A stretch of 38,953 nt of DNA from an uncultured Campylobacterales bacterium (GTDB lineage Bacteria > Campylobacterota > Campylobacteria > Campylobacterales > Arcobacteraceae), in NCBI GenBank assembly GCA_938084175.1, contig CALKDR010000031.1:1-38953 (forward strand), given 5' to 3'. This document shows, piece after piece, positions 8,019 through 16,948 of this stretch. The notes under the pieces are model-generated. The model was not told where the DNA came from and ran no database searches. It saw nothing but the letters and a program-made list of their open reading frames with translations. A program made the position numbers and the translations under genes. Each line of letters starts with the position of its first letter. Positions within the stretch are counted from its first letter, which is position 1.

Positions 8019-8033
8019 ATAATGTAATATTAA
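8019..8033. promoter_or_regulatory. Candidate operator before the nitrate-binding protein gene
   Basis: ATAAT-GTAAT-ATTAA, part of the 17-base direct repeat (8020-8036) that also occurs at 7174-7190. It lies about 110 bases before the ATG at 8139. Between the two there is a possible -10 box (TAGAAT near 8092). Confidence 0.5.
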
Positions 8034-8138
8034 GTTATAAATGTATATTAAGTATACAATATATTTGTATAGCTTGTGCATATTTTCTGTTAGAATTTAC
8101 TTATCGAAAAATTGATAACATAATTTAAAGGGGAAAAG

Positions 8139-9521
8139 ATGATTAAGCAGATTGTAAAAGTTGGTTTAGGATTATCGTTAATTGCTAGTACATTATTAGC
8201 AGCACCGGAGAAAACAAAGTTAAAGATTGGGTTTATTGCCTTAACAGATTGTGCACCATTAGTAATTGCTAAAGAAAAAGGTTTCTTCGCTGAGGAAGGA
8301 TTAGATGTACATGTTGCAAAAGAAGGTGGTGGTTGGCCAGGGATTCAACAAAAAGTAATTTCTGGAGAATATGATTTCTCTCATGCACTTGCTGGAATGC
8401 CTATTGCTGCAACATTAGGTATCAATGGTAATGCTAATTTACAAGCTTTATTATCTTTAGACTTTAATGGTAATGCTATTACATATGGTAATAACATTAT
8501 TGAAAAAATGGAAGAATTTGGATTAGATAAAACAGAACGTCCTGTAACTGCTGAATCATTAAAAAAATATATTGATGCAAAAAGAGCAAAAGAAGGAAAC
8601 AAATACCAACCTTTAAGTTTTGGTATGGTTCACCCTGTTTCTACTCATAACTACGAATTAAGATACTGGATGGCTTCATCTGGAATTAGACCTGATCAAG
8701 ATTGTACTATTAAACCTTTCCCACCACCAACAATGCCATCAAACTTAATTGCTGGAAATATTGAAGGTTATTGTGTTGGAGAGCCTTGGAATTCAAGAAT
8801 TGTACTGAAAGGTAAAGGTTCAGCTTTAGTTACTAACTACGATATTTGGAATAATAATCCTGAAAAAGTTTTACAAGCTAGAGCTGACTTTATCAAGAAA
8901 AACCCTGAAACCACAAAAGCTGTTATGAGAGCTGTATTAAAAGCACAAATGTGGCTTGATGCATCTTGGGAAAATAGAGAAGAAGCTATTGGATATTTAG
9001 CAAAAAAGAATTATGTTAAAGCTCCAAAAAATGTATTAAGAAAGTCAATGTCTGGAACATTCCTTTATAACAAAGGTGTAGATTCTGCAAATCCTATGTT
9101 TAATGTATTTGCAAATAACTATGCAGCTTATCCATTCTATTCTCATGGTATGTGGTTTGTAACTCAAATGTATAGATGGGGACAATTAGATAAACCTGTA
9201 GATATGAAAGCATTAATTGAAAAAGTTTATAGACCTGATTTATTCTCAGAAGTTGCAAAAGAAGTTGGTTATGTATTACCTCCTAGTTCATGGAAGAAAG
9301 ATGGTGTTGATGAATATAATAAATTCTTAGATGGAAGAGTTTGGGATCCAAATAAAGCTGTTGATTATATCTTTGATGCAAAAGTTCAAAATTCATTAGT
9401 ATCTAAAGAAGATTTGAAAAAAGCTAATACTTGGTCTGTTACAACTAAACAACCAAAATATGAATGTCAATATGGACCTGCTGGTTGTGCTGATCCTAAA
9501 TATGTGACATTAGGAAAATAA
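8139..9521 (+). CDS. nrtA: Nitrate ABC transporter, periplasmic substrate-binding protein
   Basis: A 460-residue binding protein of the NrtA/CmpA family. The N-terminus is a cleavable signal peptide ending near Leu-Leu-Ala-Ala (about residue 22), with no lipobox, so the protein is probably free in the periplasm. Family blocks include [41 protein letters not shown] and the ligand-site block [15 protein letters not shown]. The family binds nitrate, nitrite or bicarbonate; the nitrate neighbourhood favours nitrate. The ribosome binding site AAAGGGGA is strong. Two RNA structures separate it from the permease gene, which may give the binding protein higher expression than the membrane parts. Confidence 0.88.
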   Translation: MIKQIVKVGLGLSLIASTLLAAPEKTKLKIGFIALTDCAPLVIAKEKGFFAEEGLDVHVAKEGGGWPGIQQKVISGEYDFSHALAGMPIAATLGINGNANLQALLSLDFNGNAITYGNNIIEKMEEFGLDKTERPVTAESLKKYIDAKRAKEGNKYQPLSFGMVHPVSTHNYELRYWMASSGIRPDQDCTIKPFPPPTMPSNLIAGNIEGYCVGEPWNSRIVLKGKGSALVTNYDIWNNNPEKVLQARADFIKKNPETTKAVMRAVLKAQMWLDASWENREEAIGYLAKKNYVKAPKNVLRKSMSGTFLYNKGVDSANPMFNVFANNYAAYPFYSHGMWFVTQMYRWGQLDKPVDMKALIEKVYRPDLFSEVAKEVGYVLPPSSWKKDGVDEYNKFLDGRVWDPNKAVDYIFDAKVQNSLVSKEDLKKANTWSVTTKQPKYECQYGPAGCADPKYVTLGK

Positions 9522-9535
9522 AAGACAATAGTTTG

Positions 9536-9605
9536 ACTTTTATCCTAATGGAACCCTTAGGTGATGTGCTTTAGCACCACCGTAGGTCAGATAGCAGCTA
9601 AAAGT
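9536..9605 (+). ncRNA. Structured RNA element of unknown type in the nrtA-nrtB gap
   Basis: The terminal stem pairs ACTTTTA (9536-9542) with TAAAAGT (9599-9605). Inside it, CCTA (9544-9547) can pair with TAGG (9583-9586). A strong hairpin joins GGTG, an AT bulge and GTGC (9560-9569) to GCAC and CACC (9574-9581) around a TTTA loop. An alternative hairpin pairs CCTAA with TTAGG (9544-9561) and would compete with the inner pairing. The stretch is richer in G and C than its surroundings. It could be a cis-regulatory switch, a processing site or a small RNA. I could not match it to a known riboswitch, and the motif GGTCAG...AGCAGC recalls SRP RNA but lacks its tetraloop. Confidence 0.5.
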
Positions 9606-9640
9606 AAAACAAAATAAAAAAAATAAAGCAAAAGCTTTGT

Positions 9641-9693
9641 CTTTTAAGTGTCTAGTAAAATAATCGATTTTATTTACACTAGGTACTTAAAAG
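9641..9693 (+). repeat. Long hairpin just before the nrtB start
   Basis: Arms CTTTTAAGT (9641-9649) and ACTTAAAAG (9685-9693) pair over nine bases. After a symmetrical GT/GT internal loop, CTAGT (9652-9656) pairs with ACTAG (9678-9682), with more A-T pairing inside. No T run follows; instead the AAAAGG ribosome binding site and the ATG of nrtB come 27 bases later. A stability or RNase processing element between differently expressed genes is more likely than a terminator. Confidence 0.55.
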
Positions 9694-9719
9694 TACAAAA
9701 AAAGAAAAGGTTTAATTAA

Positions 9720-10529
9720 ATGAACAAAGAACTAGTAAAAAAAATTGTATTCCCATTTATTGTATTATTTTTGATAATTCAATTTTGGTCAGGTCTTGCA
9801 ACAGTAGTTGAAGATTTCCCAACACCAAGTGATACGGCAGTATATGCCTTTGGTGGTGTTACAGCTGATGGAGATGAAATTGAAGGTGTTCTTTCAGATC
9901 CATTTTATATAGAAAACCAAGATGATATGGGAGTATTTTGGCAAATACTTGAATCTCTGAAAAGAGTATTTGGAGGATTTGCATTAGCTATTATTGTGGG
10001 TATTCCTATTGGTTTATTAGTAGGAATGAGTAAAAATGTTCAATATGCACTTGATCCTTTTATTCAAATATTTAAACCAGTTTCACCATTAGCTTGGTTA
10101 CCATTATTATTATTCATTTTTCAAGATATTAATGCAACTGCAATTTCGACAATTTTTATTACATCGATTTGGCCAATTATTATAAATACTGCACTTGGTG
10201 TTAAAAACGTAAGCGAAGATTATTTAAATGTTGCAAAAGTATTAAGATTTACTTCAATGGAAAAAGTGTTTAAAATCATTTTACCTGTTGCTGTTCCTTA
10301 TATATTTACAGGAATGAGATTATCTCTAGGTATTGCATGGCTTGTTATTGTTGCAGCTGAAATGCTTACTGGTGGTATCGGTATTGGTTTCTGGATTTGG
10401 GATGAGTATAATAACTTAGCATATCATAATATTATAATAGGAATTATTCTTGTTGGTTTAGTAGGATTTATTCTTGATGTTATTATGGGTGTTGTTGCTG
10501 ATTATTTTGATTATAGAAAAAGAATGTAA
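9720..10529 (+). CDS. nrtB: Nitrate ABC transporter, permease
   Basis: A 269-residue inner membrane permease of the NrtB/CmpB/SsuC type with about six membrane segments. After the first helix there is a periplasmic stretch (about residues 30-75, starting FPTPSDTAVYAFGG) typical of the nitrate branch. The cytoplasmic coupling loop near residue 165 (NVSEDYLNVAKVLRFTSMEKVFKIILP) contacts the ATPase. It is followed after eleven bases by the ATPase gene, so the two are translated together. The substrate is inferred from the binding protein and the locus. Confidence 0.88.
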   Translation: MNKELVKKIVFPFIVLFLIIQFWSGLATVVEDFPTPSDTAVYAFGGVTADGDEIEGVLSDPFYIENQDDMGVFWQILESLKRVFGGFALAIIVGIPIGLLVGMSKNVQYALDPFIQIFKPVSPLAWLPLLLFIFQDINATAISTIFITSIWPIIINTALGVKNVSEDYLNVAKVLRFTSMEKVFKIILPVAVPYIFTGMRLSLGIAWLVIVAAEMLTGGIGIGFWIWDEYNNLAYHNIIIGIILVGLVGFILDVIMGVVADYFDYRKRM

Positions 10530-10540
10530 GGGTGAATAAA

Positions 10541-11335
10541 ATGAATAAAAAGTTTTTACAATTAGAAAATATAGATAAGACATTTCCCCTTCCAGGTGGA
10601 AAAGAGTATAAAGCGGTTGTTGATGTTAATGTTAATATTGCAAAAAATGAAATTATTTCAATAATTGGACATAGTGGTTGTGGTAAATCAACACTACTTA
10701 ATATGATAGCAGGACTTGATGTACAAACTAAAGGTAATATTATTTTAAATAATAAAGAGATTAAAGGACCAGGACCTGAACGTGCTGTTGTTTTTCAAAA
10801 TCACTCATTATTACCTTGGTTAACTGTATATGAAAATATTGAATTAGCAGTTAAAAAAGTAATGCCAGAGCTTGATTCTCAAGAACTAAAACAAAGAGTA
10901 GAAAAATTTGTTTCTATGGTAAATTTAGATCATGCAAAAGATAAGTTTCCAGGAGAAATTTCAGGTGGTATGAAACAAAGAGTTGGAATTGCAAGAGCTT
11001 TAAGTATTCAACCTGATGTATTACTAATGGATGAACCATTTGGTGCCCTAGATTCACTTACTCGTGCAAATTTACAAGAGCATTTAATGAGAATTCAACA
11101 AAGTGTTGAAAATACTGTAATTATTATTACACATGATATTGATGAAGCTGTTTTATTAAGTGATAAAGTAATTATGATGACAAATGGTCCAGAAGCTACT
11201 ATTGGTGAAATTTTAGAAGTAGATTTACCAAGACCTAGAAATAGAGTTGAACTTCAAAGTAATCCTGAATATATAAGATGTAGAGAAGCTATTTTATCTT
11301 TTCTTTACGAAAAATTTGCAAAAGACGACGAATAA
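10541..11335 (+). CDS. nrtD: Nitrate ABC transporter, ATP-binding protein
   Basis: A 264-residue ABC ATPase of the NrtD/TauB family. Motifs are the Walker A GHSGCGKST, the Q-loop VVFQNHSLLPW, the signature SGGMKQRVGIARAL, the Walker B VLLMDEPFGALD and the switch histidine in ITHDIDEA. It energises the permease encoded just upstream. The ATG at 10541 is chosen because AAGGG lies about eight bases before it; a GTG at 10532 is in frame but has no spacing to any ribosome binding site. There is no fused NrtA-like domain as in cyanobacterial NrtC. A terminator follows ten bases after the stop. Confidence 0.88.
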   Translation: MNKKFLQLENIDKTFPLPGGKEYKAVVDVNVNIAKNEIISIIGHSGCGKSTLLNMIAGLDVQTKGNIILNNKEIKGPGPERAVVFQNHSLLPWLTVYENIELAVKKVMPELDSQELKQRVEKFVSMVNLDHAKDKFPGEISGGMKQRVGIARALSIQPDVLLMDEPFGALDSLTRANLQEHLMRIQQSVENTVIIITHDIDEAVLLSDKVIMMTNGPEATIGEILEVDLPRPRNRVELQSNPEYIRCREAILSFLYEKFAKDDE

Positions 11336-11344
11336 TATATTCTA

Positions 11345-11378
11345 AAAGAAGTAAGGTAATTCCTTATCTTACTTCTTT
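11345..11378. terminator. Bidirectional terminator after the nitrate ABC transporter operon
   Basis: Eleven-base perfect arms (11345-11355 and 11368-11378, core GAAGTAAG/CTTACTTC) enclose a 12-base loop, with A-rich and T-rich flanks. It ends nrtABD on the plus strand and overlaps the 3' end of the broken ankyrin gene on the minus strand. Confidence 0.8.
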
Positions 11379-12289
11379 ATATCAAACTCTTCAATCATAG
11401 CATTTGCTAATAATTTCAAATTCTTTATATCAACCTCACTTTTTACATTATCTTCTAAACTTAGAATATTTTTATGAAATTTTTCAAAGAACTTTAAAAT
11501 TTTTTATCTTTATCGTATGAATTATTTACTAAAGCGCCTGCATCAAGCATTTGAATAACTAAGTCTTTTTTATCCATAAAAGCTGCATAGTTTATAGGTT
11601 TTAATCCAAACTTATCTGGAATATTAATAATATCTACTTGTGTCTTTCCAGATACAATTATGAATTATACTTTTTACTTTATCATCAATTGTATATACAT
11701 CTGACTTTGATTCAAGTAGCAGTTTTACGGTATATTCACATTTTTCAACTACTGCTTTATGTGAAGGAGTTAATCCTTCACTATTTTTAGCATTTACATC
11801 AACACCTAAGTTTACTAAGTTTTGCATCATTTCTAAATATTGTTTTGTCTCTTTTTTACTTAACTCAGAGTGATTGTAATTCATGAGTTCGAAAATAATA
11901 TTGTTTTTTTCTAAATCTTTTAAATTTATATCAATATTAGCATCTCTAAATATTCTAAATAATCCCATATTAAAGTATAAAATAAAATCAAAAAATAAAG
12001 GTTTACTTTTAGAATTTAATTGCGTAAAATCTACTTTTGAATATTGTATTATTTTACTAAGAACTGTGGAATATTAACCATTTATATCAAGTTTTTTATG
12101 ATTTTGATTAAATAATATTATGTCACTTAGTATTTCAACACAGTTCATATTCTTTTTATTTTGCCATTCTAGATGAATGTCACTATTATTATGCACAAAA
12201 GCTATTTTTGTTTTATCAGATACAGGATTTAACAACTCTTTTAATAAATCTTCATTTTCAAAATTTTTCTTGATAAAGCCTTTTAACAT
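11369..12289 (-). pseudogene. Broken ankyrin-repeat protein gene
   Basis: Joining three open segments gives a protein of about 300 residues. The start is the ATG at 12289, and an in-frame TAA at 12074-12076 interrupts an otherwise open frame. A one-base shift near 11640 separates IIHNCIWKDT from QVDIINIPDKFGLKPINYAA, and a second shift in the A/T run near 11500 precedes the true C-terminal part ending EEFDIKK. Ankyrin-type blocks are visible in NLVNLGVDVNAKNSEGLTPS and in LVIQMLDAGALVNN. At least three lesions in 900 bases argue for a non-functional gene. It is an accessory gene type, commonly mobile, inserted between two nitrogen operons. Confidence 0.7.
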
Positions 12290-12444
12290 AATATAGTCTC
12301 TTTGTGTATAATTTTATTTATTCTATTATCGCTTTACTAAAAGATAGGTATAGTGAAAGTAATGAAAGTGAAATTTTTCAAGAAATAATAATAAATGAAT
12401 AAAAAATATACAAGTGGTATGTTTACTTATCATATATTATACTT

Positions 12445-12450
12445 TATAAT
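12445..12450 (+). promoter_or_regulatory. -10 promoter box of the first amtB-glnK operon
   Basis: TATAAT 29 bases before the amtB ATG, with AAAGGGG (12469-12475) as the ribosome binding site. The region 12290-12479 is otherwise an A/T-rich leader in which I see no gene. No sigma-54 type -24/-12 pair is recognisable, unlike the amtB promoters of enterobacteria. Confidence 0.55.
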
Positions 12451-12479
12451 ACTCGTATAAAAATTGACAAAGGGGTCTT

Positions 12480-13694
12480 ATGGAAAATTTTGCTGATGTA
12501 AAATATATATTAGATGGGTTTCTGTTCTTATTTGCAGGAATCTTAGTTATGTGGATGGCCGCAGGTTTTGCGATGCTAGAAGCTGGGTTAACAAGAACAA
12601 AAAATAATGCGACTGTATTAACAAAAAATATGCTGTTATTCGCTATTTCTTGTGTAATGTTTTATTTTGTAGGTTATAACTTTATGTATGGTGATGGTTC
12701 AGCGTTTATTGGAAGCGGTGCAATGTTAAGTGGTAAAACTGATGAAGCTATGGGTTATCCTGTAATGGCTGACTTCTTTTTCCAAGTAGTGTTTGTTGCA
12801 ACTGCAGCTTCAGTTATTTCTGGAACGATTGCTGAAAGAATGAAATTATGGCCATTCTTAATTTTTGTTGTTGTTTTATCAGGTGTTATTTATCCAATTC
12901 AAGGTCACTGGACATGGGGTGGATCTGAATTAGGTGGTGTGATTGCTGGATTTAGTGACTTCGCTGGTTCTACTATTGTTCACTCTGTTGGTGGATGGGC
13001 TGCATTAGCTGGTGTTCTTATCTTAGGAGCCAGAAAAGGTAAATATGGTAAAAATGGACAAGTTAGACCAATTCCTGGTTCAAACCTTCCATTAGCAACA
13101 TTAGGTACATTCATTTTATGGATGGGATGGTTTGGATTTAATGGTGGTTCTCAATTAGCACTAGGTTCTAAAACTGATATCAATGGAATTGCTATGGTAA
13201 TTGCTGATACTAATATGGCTGCTTGTGCAGGTGCTATTATGGCTGCATTATTAACACAACTTTTATACAAAAAAGTTGATTTAACTATGGTATTAAATGG
13301 AGCACTTGCTGGTTTAGTATCTGTTACTGCTGGTCCTGATTTAGGAATGATTGTTTCTGGTATTGAAGGTTTAGTTGGTGGTGCATTAGTTGTATTCGCT
13401 GTTCCTTTATGGGATAAATTAAGAATTGATGATCCTGTTGGTGCTTTATCTGTGCATTTAGTTGCAGGTATTTGGGGAACATTAGCTGTAGGTATTTTCA
13501 ATCCTGAAGTTGCTATTTTCGCTCAACTTAAAGGTATTGTTGTAATTGGAGCATTTGTATTTATTTCTTCATTCATTGTATGGAAGATATTAGATATGGT
13601 AGTTGGATTAAGAGTTGATGAAGAAACTGAAATTGAAGGTCTTGACATTCACGAAACTGGTTTAGAAGCTTATCCAGAATTTAAAAGAGCATAG
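12480..13694 (+). CDS. amtB: Ammonium transporter, first copy
   Basis: A 404-residue Amt-family channel with about eleven membrane helices, which imports ammonium across the inner membrane. The twin pore histidines are His168 in GSTIVHSVGG and His326 in ALSVHLVAG. Other family blocks are GFAMLEAGLTRTKN near residue 29, WFGFNGGS near 217 and RIDDPVGA near 315. There is no obvious cleaved signal sequence, although the first helix could serve as one. The glnK gene follows nine bases later, the usual pairing in which the PII protein blocks the transporter when nitrogen is plentiful. The acidic C-terminal tail ends LEAYPEFKRA, shared with the second copy. Confidence 0.94.
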   Translation: MENFADVKYILDGFLFLFAGILVMWMAAGFAMLEAGLTRTKNNATVLTKNMLLFAISCVMFYFVGYNFMYGDGSAFIGSGAMLSGKTDEAMGYPVMADFFFQVVFVATAASVISGTIAERMKLWPFLIFVVVLSGVIYPIQGHWTWGGSELGGVIAGFSDFAGSTIVHSVGGWAALAGVLILGARKGKYGKNGQVRPIPGSNLPLATLGTFILWMGWFGFNGGSQLALGSKTDINGIAMVIADTNMAACAGAIMAALLTQLLYKKVDLTMVLNGALAGLVSVTAGPDLGMIVSGIEGLVGGALVVFAVPLWDKLRIDDPVGALSVHLVAGIWGTLAVGIFNPEVAIFAQLKGIVVIGAFVFISSFIVWKILDMVVGLRVDEETEIEGLDIHETGLEAYPEFKRA

Positions 13695-13700
13695 GAATAA

Positions 13701-14042
<342 letters not shown>

Positions 14043-14066
14043 TTAGTTTTAAAAACTATACTGCGA

Positions 14067-14093
14067 TTTAAGAAAATATACTTTTTTCTTAAA
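14067..14093. terminator. Terminator between the two amtB-glnK units
   Basis: Arms TTTAAGAAAA (14067-14076) and TTTTCTTAAA (14084-14093) form a ten-base stem around a seven-base loop. It separates the first amtB-glnK operon from the second, which has its own -10 box at 14143. Confidence 0.7.
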
Positions 14094-14142
14094 TTGTATA
14101 TAATTTATACAATTTATCTCAAACAAATATTTTTTATACCTA

Positions 14143-14148
14143 TATAAT
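14143..14148 (+). promoter_or_regulatory. -10 promoter box of the second amtB operon
   Basis: TATAAT 29 bases before the ATG at 14178, the same distance as in the first copy. AAAAAAGG is the ribosome binding site. The matching spacing suggests the promoter layout was kept after duplication. Confidence 0.55.
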
Positions 14149-14177
14149 ATAAATAAAACAATAAAAAAGGTTTATTT

Positions 14178-15365
14178 ATGAATATAGAATCTATCTCTTA
14201 TGTAATTGATACGTTATATGCAATTTTTGCAATGACATTAATTATCTTCATGGTTCCTGGCTTTGCAATGCTTGAAGCTGGACTTGTTAGAACTAAAAAC
14301 GTTACGGCTGTACTTACTATTAATACACTAATTTATGCAATTGCATCATTAGCTTTTCTCTTAATTGGTTACTCAATTGCTTTTGGAGACTTTGGTAGTG
14401 ATTCAATGAGCAAATGGGCAGCATTTATGTTCCAAATGGCTTTTGTTGGAAAAGTTGTAAATATTATGAGTGGTGGAGTTAGTGAAAGAGCTAAAATTGT
14501 ACCTTTAGCTATTTTCACAATTATTATGGCATCTGTTTTATATCCAATTGTTGTAAATGTAACTTGGGGATTAAACTTCTTAGACGGAACAATTTTTTCT
14601 TTGTCAATGTATGATTTAGCAGGTTCAACTGTAATACATAGTACTGGTGGATGGGCTTTATTAGCTGCGATTATAATTATAGGGGCTAGAAAAGGAAGAT
14701 ATACAAAAGATGGAGGAATTAGAGTAATTCCTGCTTCTAATATTCCTTTAGTTACTTTAGGAGCTTTTCTTTTATGGATTGGTTGGTTTGGATTTAATGG
14801 TGGATCTGTAGGTTCAATTGCTTCAAAAGAAAATGCAAATGCAGTTGCACTTACAATTATGAATACAAATACAGCTGGACTTGCTGGTGCACTAATGGTT
14901 GCATGTTTTATGCATTTTAGATATAAAAAATTAGATATTACAATGATTTTAAATGGTGCTTTAGGTGGATTGGTTGCAGTTACAGCTGGACCTGATTTAT
15001 ATGATATTTATACTCCAATTTTAATTGGTGCTATTGGTGGAATTATTGTTGTATTCGGTGTATCCTTTTTTGACAAAATTAGAATTGATGATCCTGTTGG
15101 GGCTTTGTCAGTGCATTTATTAAATGGTATTTGGGGAACATTAGCAGTTGGAATATTTGCTTCAAATGGAAGTGATATTACACTTTTAGGTCAATTAAAA
15201 GGTGTTTTAATTGTAGGTGTATTTGCCTTTGTATCTTCATTTATTATATTATTTATTATAAACAAAATAATGCCTTTAAGAGCTGATAATGACGAAGAAA
15301 TGCAAGGTTTAGATGTAGAAGAATGTGGTTTAGAGGCATATCCAGAATTCAAACGTGCTTTCTAA
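14178..15365 (+). CDS. amtB: Ammonium transporter, second and more divergent copy
   Basis: A 395-residue Amt-family protein. It keeps the twin histidines, His154 in GSTVIHSTGG and His313 in ALSVHLLNG, so the pore should be of the ammonium type. It differs from the first copy in the loop before helix 3, which is about ten residues shorter. It also has a lysine (Lys92 in FVGKVVNIMSGG) where the first copy has a threonine (FVATAASVISGT), a charged residue in a membrane helix. The C-terminal tail LEAYPEFKR is shared, as needed for contact with PII. Tandem duplication followed by divergence is likely; a sensing role instead of bulk uptake is possible but unproven. Confidence 0.92.
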   Translation: MNIESISYVIDTLYAIFAMTLIIFMVPGFAMLEAGLVRTKNVTAVLTINTLIYAIASLAFLLIGYSIAFGDFGSDSMSKWAAFMFQMAFVGKVVNIMSGGVSERAKIVPLAIFTIIMASVLYPIVVNVTWGLNFLDGTIFSLSMYDLAGSTVIHSTGGWALLAAIIIIGARKGRYTKDGGIRVIPASNIPLVTLGAFLLWIGWFGFNGGSVGSIASKENANAVALTIMNTNTAGLAGALMVACFMHFRYKKLDITMILNGALGGLVAVTAGPDLYDIYTPILIGAIGGIIVVFGVSFFDKIRIDDPVGALSVHLLNGIWGTLAVGIFASNGSDITLLGQLKGVLIVGVFAFVSSFIILFIINKIMPLRADNDEEMQGLDVEECGLEAYPEFKRAF

Positions 15366-15376
15366 TTTAGATATAA

Positions 15377-15762
<386 letters not shown>

Positions 15763-15763
<1 letters not shown>

Positions 15764-16791
15764 TGAGTAATTTAAGTACTTTTACTATTAATGAACCTCT
15801 AGATATGCATATACATTTACGTGATGATGATATGTTAAAACTAGTTGGTCCTTTAACATCAAATACTTTTACAGGTGCATTAATTATGCCAAATTTAGTA
15901 CCTCCTATTACTACTAAAGAAGCATTATTATCTTATAAAAAAAGAATACAAGAAGCTTGTAAAGGTGATATTTTTGATGATCATGTAACTTTATTCTTTC
16001 AAGCTGATTATTCTTATAAATTTTTGGAAGATATTAAAGATGATATTATTGCAATTAAACTTTATCCTGCTGGAGTTACTACAAACTCTGATACAGGTGT
16101 TTCATCAATGGATATTGAGGTTTTAAGACCAACTTTAGAATCAATGTCTAAACTTCAAATTCCATTATGTGTTCACGGTGAAACAAATGGTTTTGTTATG
16201 GACAGAGAAAAAGAATTTATGCCAATTTATGAATCAATTGCAAAATCTTTTCCTGATTTAAAAATTATTATGGAACATATTACAACTAAAGAAGCAGTAG
16301 ATTTATTAGAAAAATATGATAACTTACATGCAACTGTAACTTTACAACATTTACTTATTACTTTAGATGACGTAGCAGGTGGAATGCTTATGCCTCATTT
16401 ATTTTGTAAACCAATTGCAAAAAGACCTGAAGATAGAACTGCATTATTAAATGCAGCCTTAACTGCACATCCAAAACTTATGTTTGGAAGTGACTCAGCG
16501 CCACATCCTAAGCATAAAAAAGAATCTTGTGGTTGTGCAGCAGGTGTATTTACTTCACCAATTGCTCTACAAGTATTAGTAGAATTATTTGAAAAACATA
16601 ATTGTTTAGACAATTTAAATGATTTTGTGTCTTTAACTGCACAAAAAGTTTATGGCTTAACTCCAAAGAAGAAAACTATTAACTTAGTTAAAAAAGATTT
16701 TGTAGTTCCTGCAAGTTATGAGTATAAAAATGAAAATGTAGTACCTATGTATGCTAATGAAACATTAGCTTGGAGCATCGAAAAGAACTAG
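15763..16791 (+). CDS. pyrC: Dihydroorotase (E. coli type)
   Basis: A 342-residue amidohydrolase that converts carbamoyl-aspartate to dihydroorotate in pyrimidine synthesis. The first metal site is MHIHLRD (His16, His18). The lysine in AIKLYPAGVTT near residue 100 is the one carbamylated to bridge the metals. Further metal and active-site blocks are CVHGE, EHITT and GSDSAPHPK. Length and motifs fit the short class of E. coli PyrC. Its ATG overlaps the stop codon of the second glnK. The stop codon lies inside a perfect 20-base palindrome. Confidence 0.93.
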
Positions 16792-16799
16792 TTCTTTTC
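16780..16799. repeat. Perfect 20-base palindrome holding two convergent stop codons
   Basis: Arms GAAAAGAACT and AGTTCTTTTC meet without spacer. The TAG of pyrC (16789-16791) and the TAG of the minus-strand small gene (16788-16790) both lie in its centre. As RNA it could form a hairpin with loop CTAG and a T-rich tail on the plus strand, so it may act as a bidirectional terminator. Confidence 0.6.
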
Positions 16800-16925
16800 A
16801 GATTTTGTCCTATCGTCTAGAAGTTTTTTAATATTAGAAGACTTCTCTTTTTCTTTTACTAATCTTTCTTCTCTCATAACTCTTAATATTTCTAATGTCT
16901 CAAATTTTTCTTTATCAACATTCAT
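16788..16925 (-). CDS. Small acidic-basic protein, 45 residues, unknown function
   Basis: An intact 45-codon frame starting MNVDKEKFETLEILRVMREE, highly charged and predicted helical, with no membrane segment. A good ribosome binding site (TGGAGT) lies before the ATG, which is why I keep it. It follows the decayed flagellar remnants on the same strand by 23 bases, so it was probably part of the same operon. It may be a genuine small flagellar-locus protein or a remnant that happens to be open. Confidence 0.45.
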   Translation of the reverse strand: MNVDKEKFETLEILRVMREERLVKEKEKSSNIKKLLDDRTKSEKN

Positions 16926-16948
16926 TATAACTCCAGAAATAAGTGTTT

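Noticed and set aside
9540-9605. The GGTCAG...AGCAGC pattern as a signal recognition particle RNA
   Set aside because: The conserved GGAA tetraloop hairpin between the two half-motifs is missing and the flanking helices do not match. I keep it as an unknown structured element.
9641-9693. The long hairpin before nrtB as an intrinsic terminator
   Set aside because: No T run follows on the plus strand and the next gene of the same transporter starts 27 bases later.
10532-10540. A GTG start for the nitrate ATPase three codons upstream of the ATG
   Set aside because: The AAGGG site touches the GTG and leaves no spacing, whereas it is correctly placed for the ATG at 10541.
12400-12479. A sigma-54 promoter before the first amtB
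   Set aside because: TGGTAT...ACTT near 12415 is too far from TGGCAC-N5-TTGC, while a good TATAAT box with normal spacing to the ribosome binding site is present.
13151-13501. A 116-codon open frame on the minus strand inside the first amtB
   Set aside because: It is antisense to a well conserved membrane protein, has no ribosome binding site and gives a low-complexity Pro/Thr/Ala-rich product. It is a shadow of amtB codon use.
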